Shown here one piece after another: positions 6,989 to 7,865 of a stretch of DNA of 7,865 nt. A model generated the notes under the pieces. That model was given only the letters and a program-made list of their open reading frames with translations. It searched no databases and was not told the origin of the DNA. The translations under genes and the position numbers were made by a program. Source of the DNA: Chitinophagaceae bacterium (GTDB lineage Bacteria; Bacteroidota; Bacteroidia; Chitinophagales; Chitinophagaceae); the NCBI GenBank assembly GCA_021323155.1, contig JAJTCI010000128.1:1-7865 (forward strand), in the 5' to 3' direction. Each line of letters begins with the position of its first letter. Position 1 is the first letter of the stretch.

Positions 6989-7865
6989 GCATGTAATACA
7001 ACAACTCCTCCATGAATTGCTTTTCGAAAAAGAAACGGATATATGGACGCCCCGCAACGGCGGGACATTCCATTTCCTTCTTACGCACAGCGTATTCTAC
7101 CTTCTCCGCTTCAGGGCCGCTGGTGAAAAGTGAAAATATATTCAATGATGCGGGTAGCGACGTGAGGCAATAATTCAACGGCCCCGCGTCTATACGCTCG
7201 TTACCACAACGGGTTTCATCATAACCATACCCATTGGGAACAATGATAACACGGTTACGCTTCGTCAGCATATGCATCGCTGGTGCGGTCTCGAATAGCT
7301 TCTTCACGAATTCCTGCTGGAAGTGTTCCGTGCTCCCCGCCTCGGTGATGATCAGTTGGTTGTTAGCCGGCACCAGCTCGAACAGGTCTTTAAAATTAGC
7401 GAGCGTGATCCCTGCCTTTTTCACCGCGTTCGAGTCAACGATGTCACTCACGTCAAAAGGGGCGAAATAGATCTCCTGCCGCCCGGTGGAATCATGGTAC
7501 AGCGCCGAATAGCCGCAGAAATTGAAAATGAAATAATCCTCTGGCTTCGACTGGTTGATCACGTTGTTTAACGCCTTGTAGATATCTGCACGTTTCGCGC
7601 CCCTATCCAGTAAGGTATAACTCATCATTCTTGCTGAATCTGTCTTTACCTGCAGGAATTGTTGCTCGATAAATGTGGTCATCCGGCTGGCATCGGAAAC
7701 CGAGTTGTTGGATTGGATGAACTTCCGTGACATATTATAACCGTTCACGCCAATGGAGATGACGTAGCAGTCACCCGCTACCTGTTTCGATTTGATGACC
7801 GTCGTTCCGGGCACCGTGGCTTTGGCGCTGTAGGTAAACAGCAACTGGTCTTCATCTCCCGCGAT
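6969..7865 (-). CDS. Caspase-like pseudoenzyme domain, N-terminal part of a frame-split caspase-family gene (5' partial)
   Basis: The frame enters from the right edge without a start codon (first residues IAGDEDQLLF; the TTG at 7844 is internal) and ends at a TAA at 6971-6969, giving 298 residues. It has caspase-fold landmarks: YVISIGVNGYN as first strand, a NNSVSDASRM helix, TLLDRGAKRADIYKALNNVI, and the core strand YFIFNFCGYS. Where active members have SGHG this one has CGYS, so the His position is Tyr (7509-7511). Where they have DACxSG it has EAGST, so the Cys position is Gly (7335-7337). It is therefore probably a dead caspase-like domain placed before the active one, as in bacterial proteins with two caspase folds. 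The last residues (PGDRHQ) follow the likely shift site and are probably out of frame. What precedes it, perhaps a repeat or sensor domain, is outside the window. Confidence 0.75.
   Translation of the reverse strand: MAGDEDQLLFTYSAKATVPGTTVIKSKQVAGDCYVISIGVNGYNMSRKFIQSNNSVSDASRMTTFIEQQFLQVKTDSARMMSYTLLDRGAKRADIYKALNNVINQSKPEDYFIFNFCGYSALYHDSTGRQEIYFAPFDVSDIVDSNAVKKAGITLANFKDLFELVPANNQLIITEAGSTEHFQQEFVKKLFETAPAMHMLTKRNRVIIVPNGYGYDETRCGNERIDAGPLNYCLTSLPASLNIFSLFTSGPEAEKVEYAVRKKEMECPAVAGRPYIRFFFEKQFMEELLYYMPGDRHQ
6988..6989 (-). other. Likely +1 frameshift joining the two caspase-gene fragments
   Basis: On the minus strand the upstream frame reads ELLYYM at 7007-6990. Skipping one C of the CC pair at 6989-6988 continues as QVIGTNNYAG, giving a good first caspase strand (YYMQVIGTNNY, compare the family's YALVIGxNxY). 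Without the skip, translation stops seven codons later. The exact base is not fixed: any single-base change between about 7057 and 6972 restores the frame, including at the A5 run at 7027-7031. The position given best preserves family-like residues on both sides. It may be a true mutation or a sequencing error. Confidence 0.65.

Noticed and set aside
7021..7030. Ten-base palindrome TTTTCGAAAA as a regulatory site
   Set aside because: It lies inside coding sequence and is explained by the Phe-Glu-Lys codons; more relevant as a homopolymer-rich spot where an indel could arise.
6969..7057. Programmed +1 frameshifting in the caspase gene
   Set aside because: No known slippery site, in-frame slow stop at the shift, or stimulatory structure is evident; the stop occurs seven codons past the best junction. 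A mutation or sequence error is simpler.
7055..7057. TTG at 7057 as an independent start for the active caspase fragment
   Set aside because: The residues from 7057 to 6989 in that frame are Cys- and Ser-rich and not family-like, there is no start-site signal, and the other frame there is the plausible coding one.

Overview
The window looks like chromosomal DNA of a Bacteroidota bacterium, most likely near Chitinophaga or other Chitinophagaceae. The reasons are a SusC/RagA-type plug sequence, an outer-membrane beta-barrel TonB receptor with an N-terminal carboxypeptidase-regulatory-like domain, no Shine-Dalgarno before the one visible start, and roughly even GC. The genus is inferred from protein style only. 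No tRNA, rRNA, CRISPR array, insertion sequence or attachment site was seen.

Layout. (1) Positions 1-3645, plus strand: the C-terminal 1214 residues of a very large alpha-2-macroglobulin (A2M) family protein whose start lies upstream of the window. It keeps the thioester motif GCFEQ. Between its macroglobulin-like N-terminal part and its A2M domain it carries a carboxypeptidase-regulatory-like domain and a complete SusC-type TonB plug domain, with no beta-barrel. (2) Positions 3664-3692: a perfect 12-bp stem with a U-tract, a strong intrinsic terminator. (3) Positions 3796-6231, plus strand: a complete 811-residue TonB-dependent receptor of the outer-membrane beta-barrel family with a clear signal peptide. 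(4) Positions 7865-6239, minus strand and convergent with the receptor: a caspase-family (peptidase C14) gene that runs off the right edge. It holds two caspase-like domains in tandem. The first has lost its catalytic His and Cys; the second keeps both (AGHGD and LDVCFGG). The two lie in different reading frames, so a +1 shift near 6988-6989 splits the gene.

How they may relate. The A2M protein is probably a periplasmic or envelope-anchored protease trap, the receptor an outer-membrane importer, and the caspase an intracellular or envelope protease or regulator. The terminator separates the first two genes and the third is convergent, so nothing shows that the three form one operon. The most notable points are the A2M-plug fusion and the frame-split pseudo-caspase/caspase tandem.
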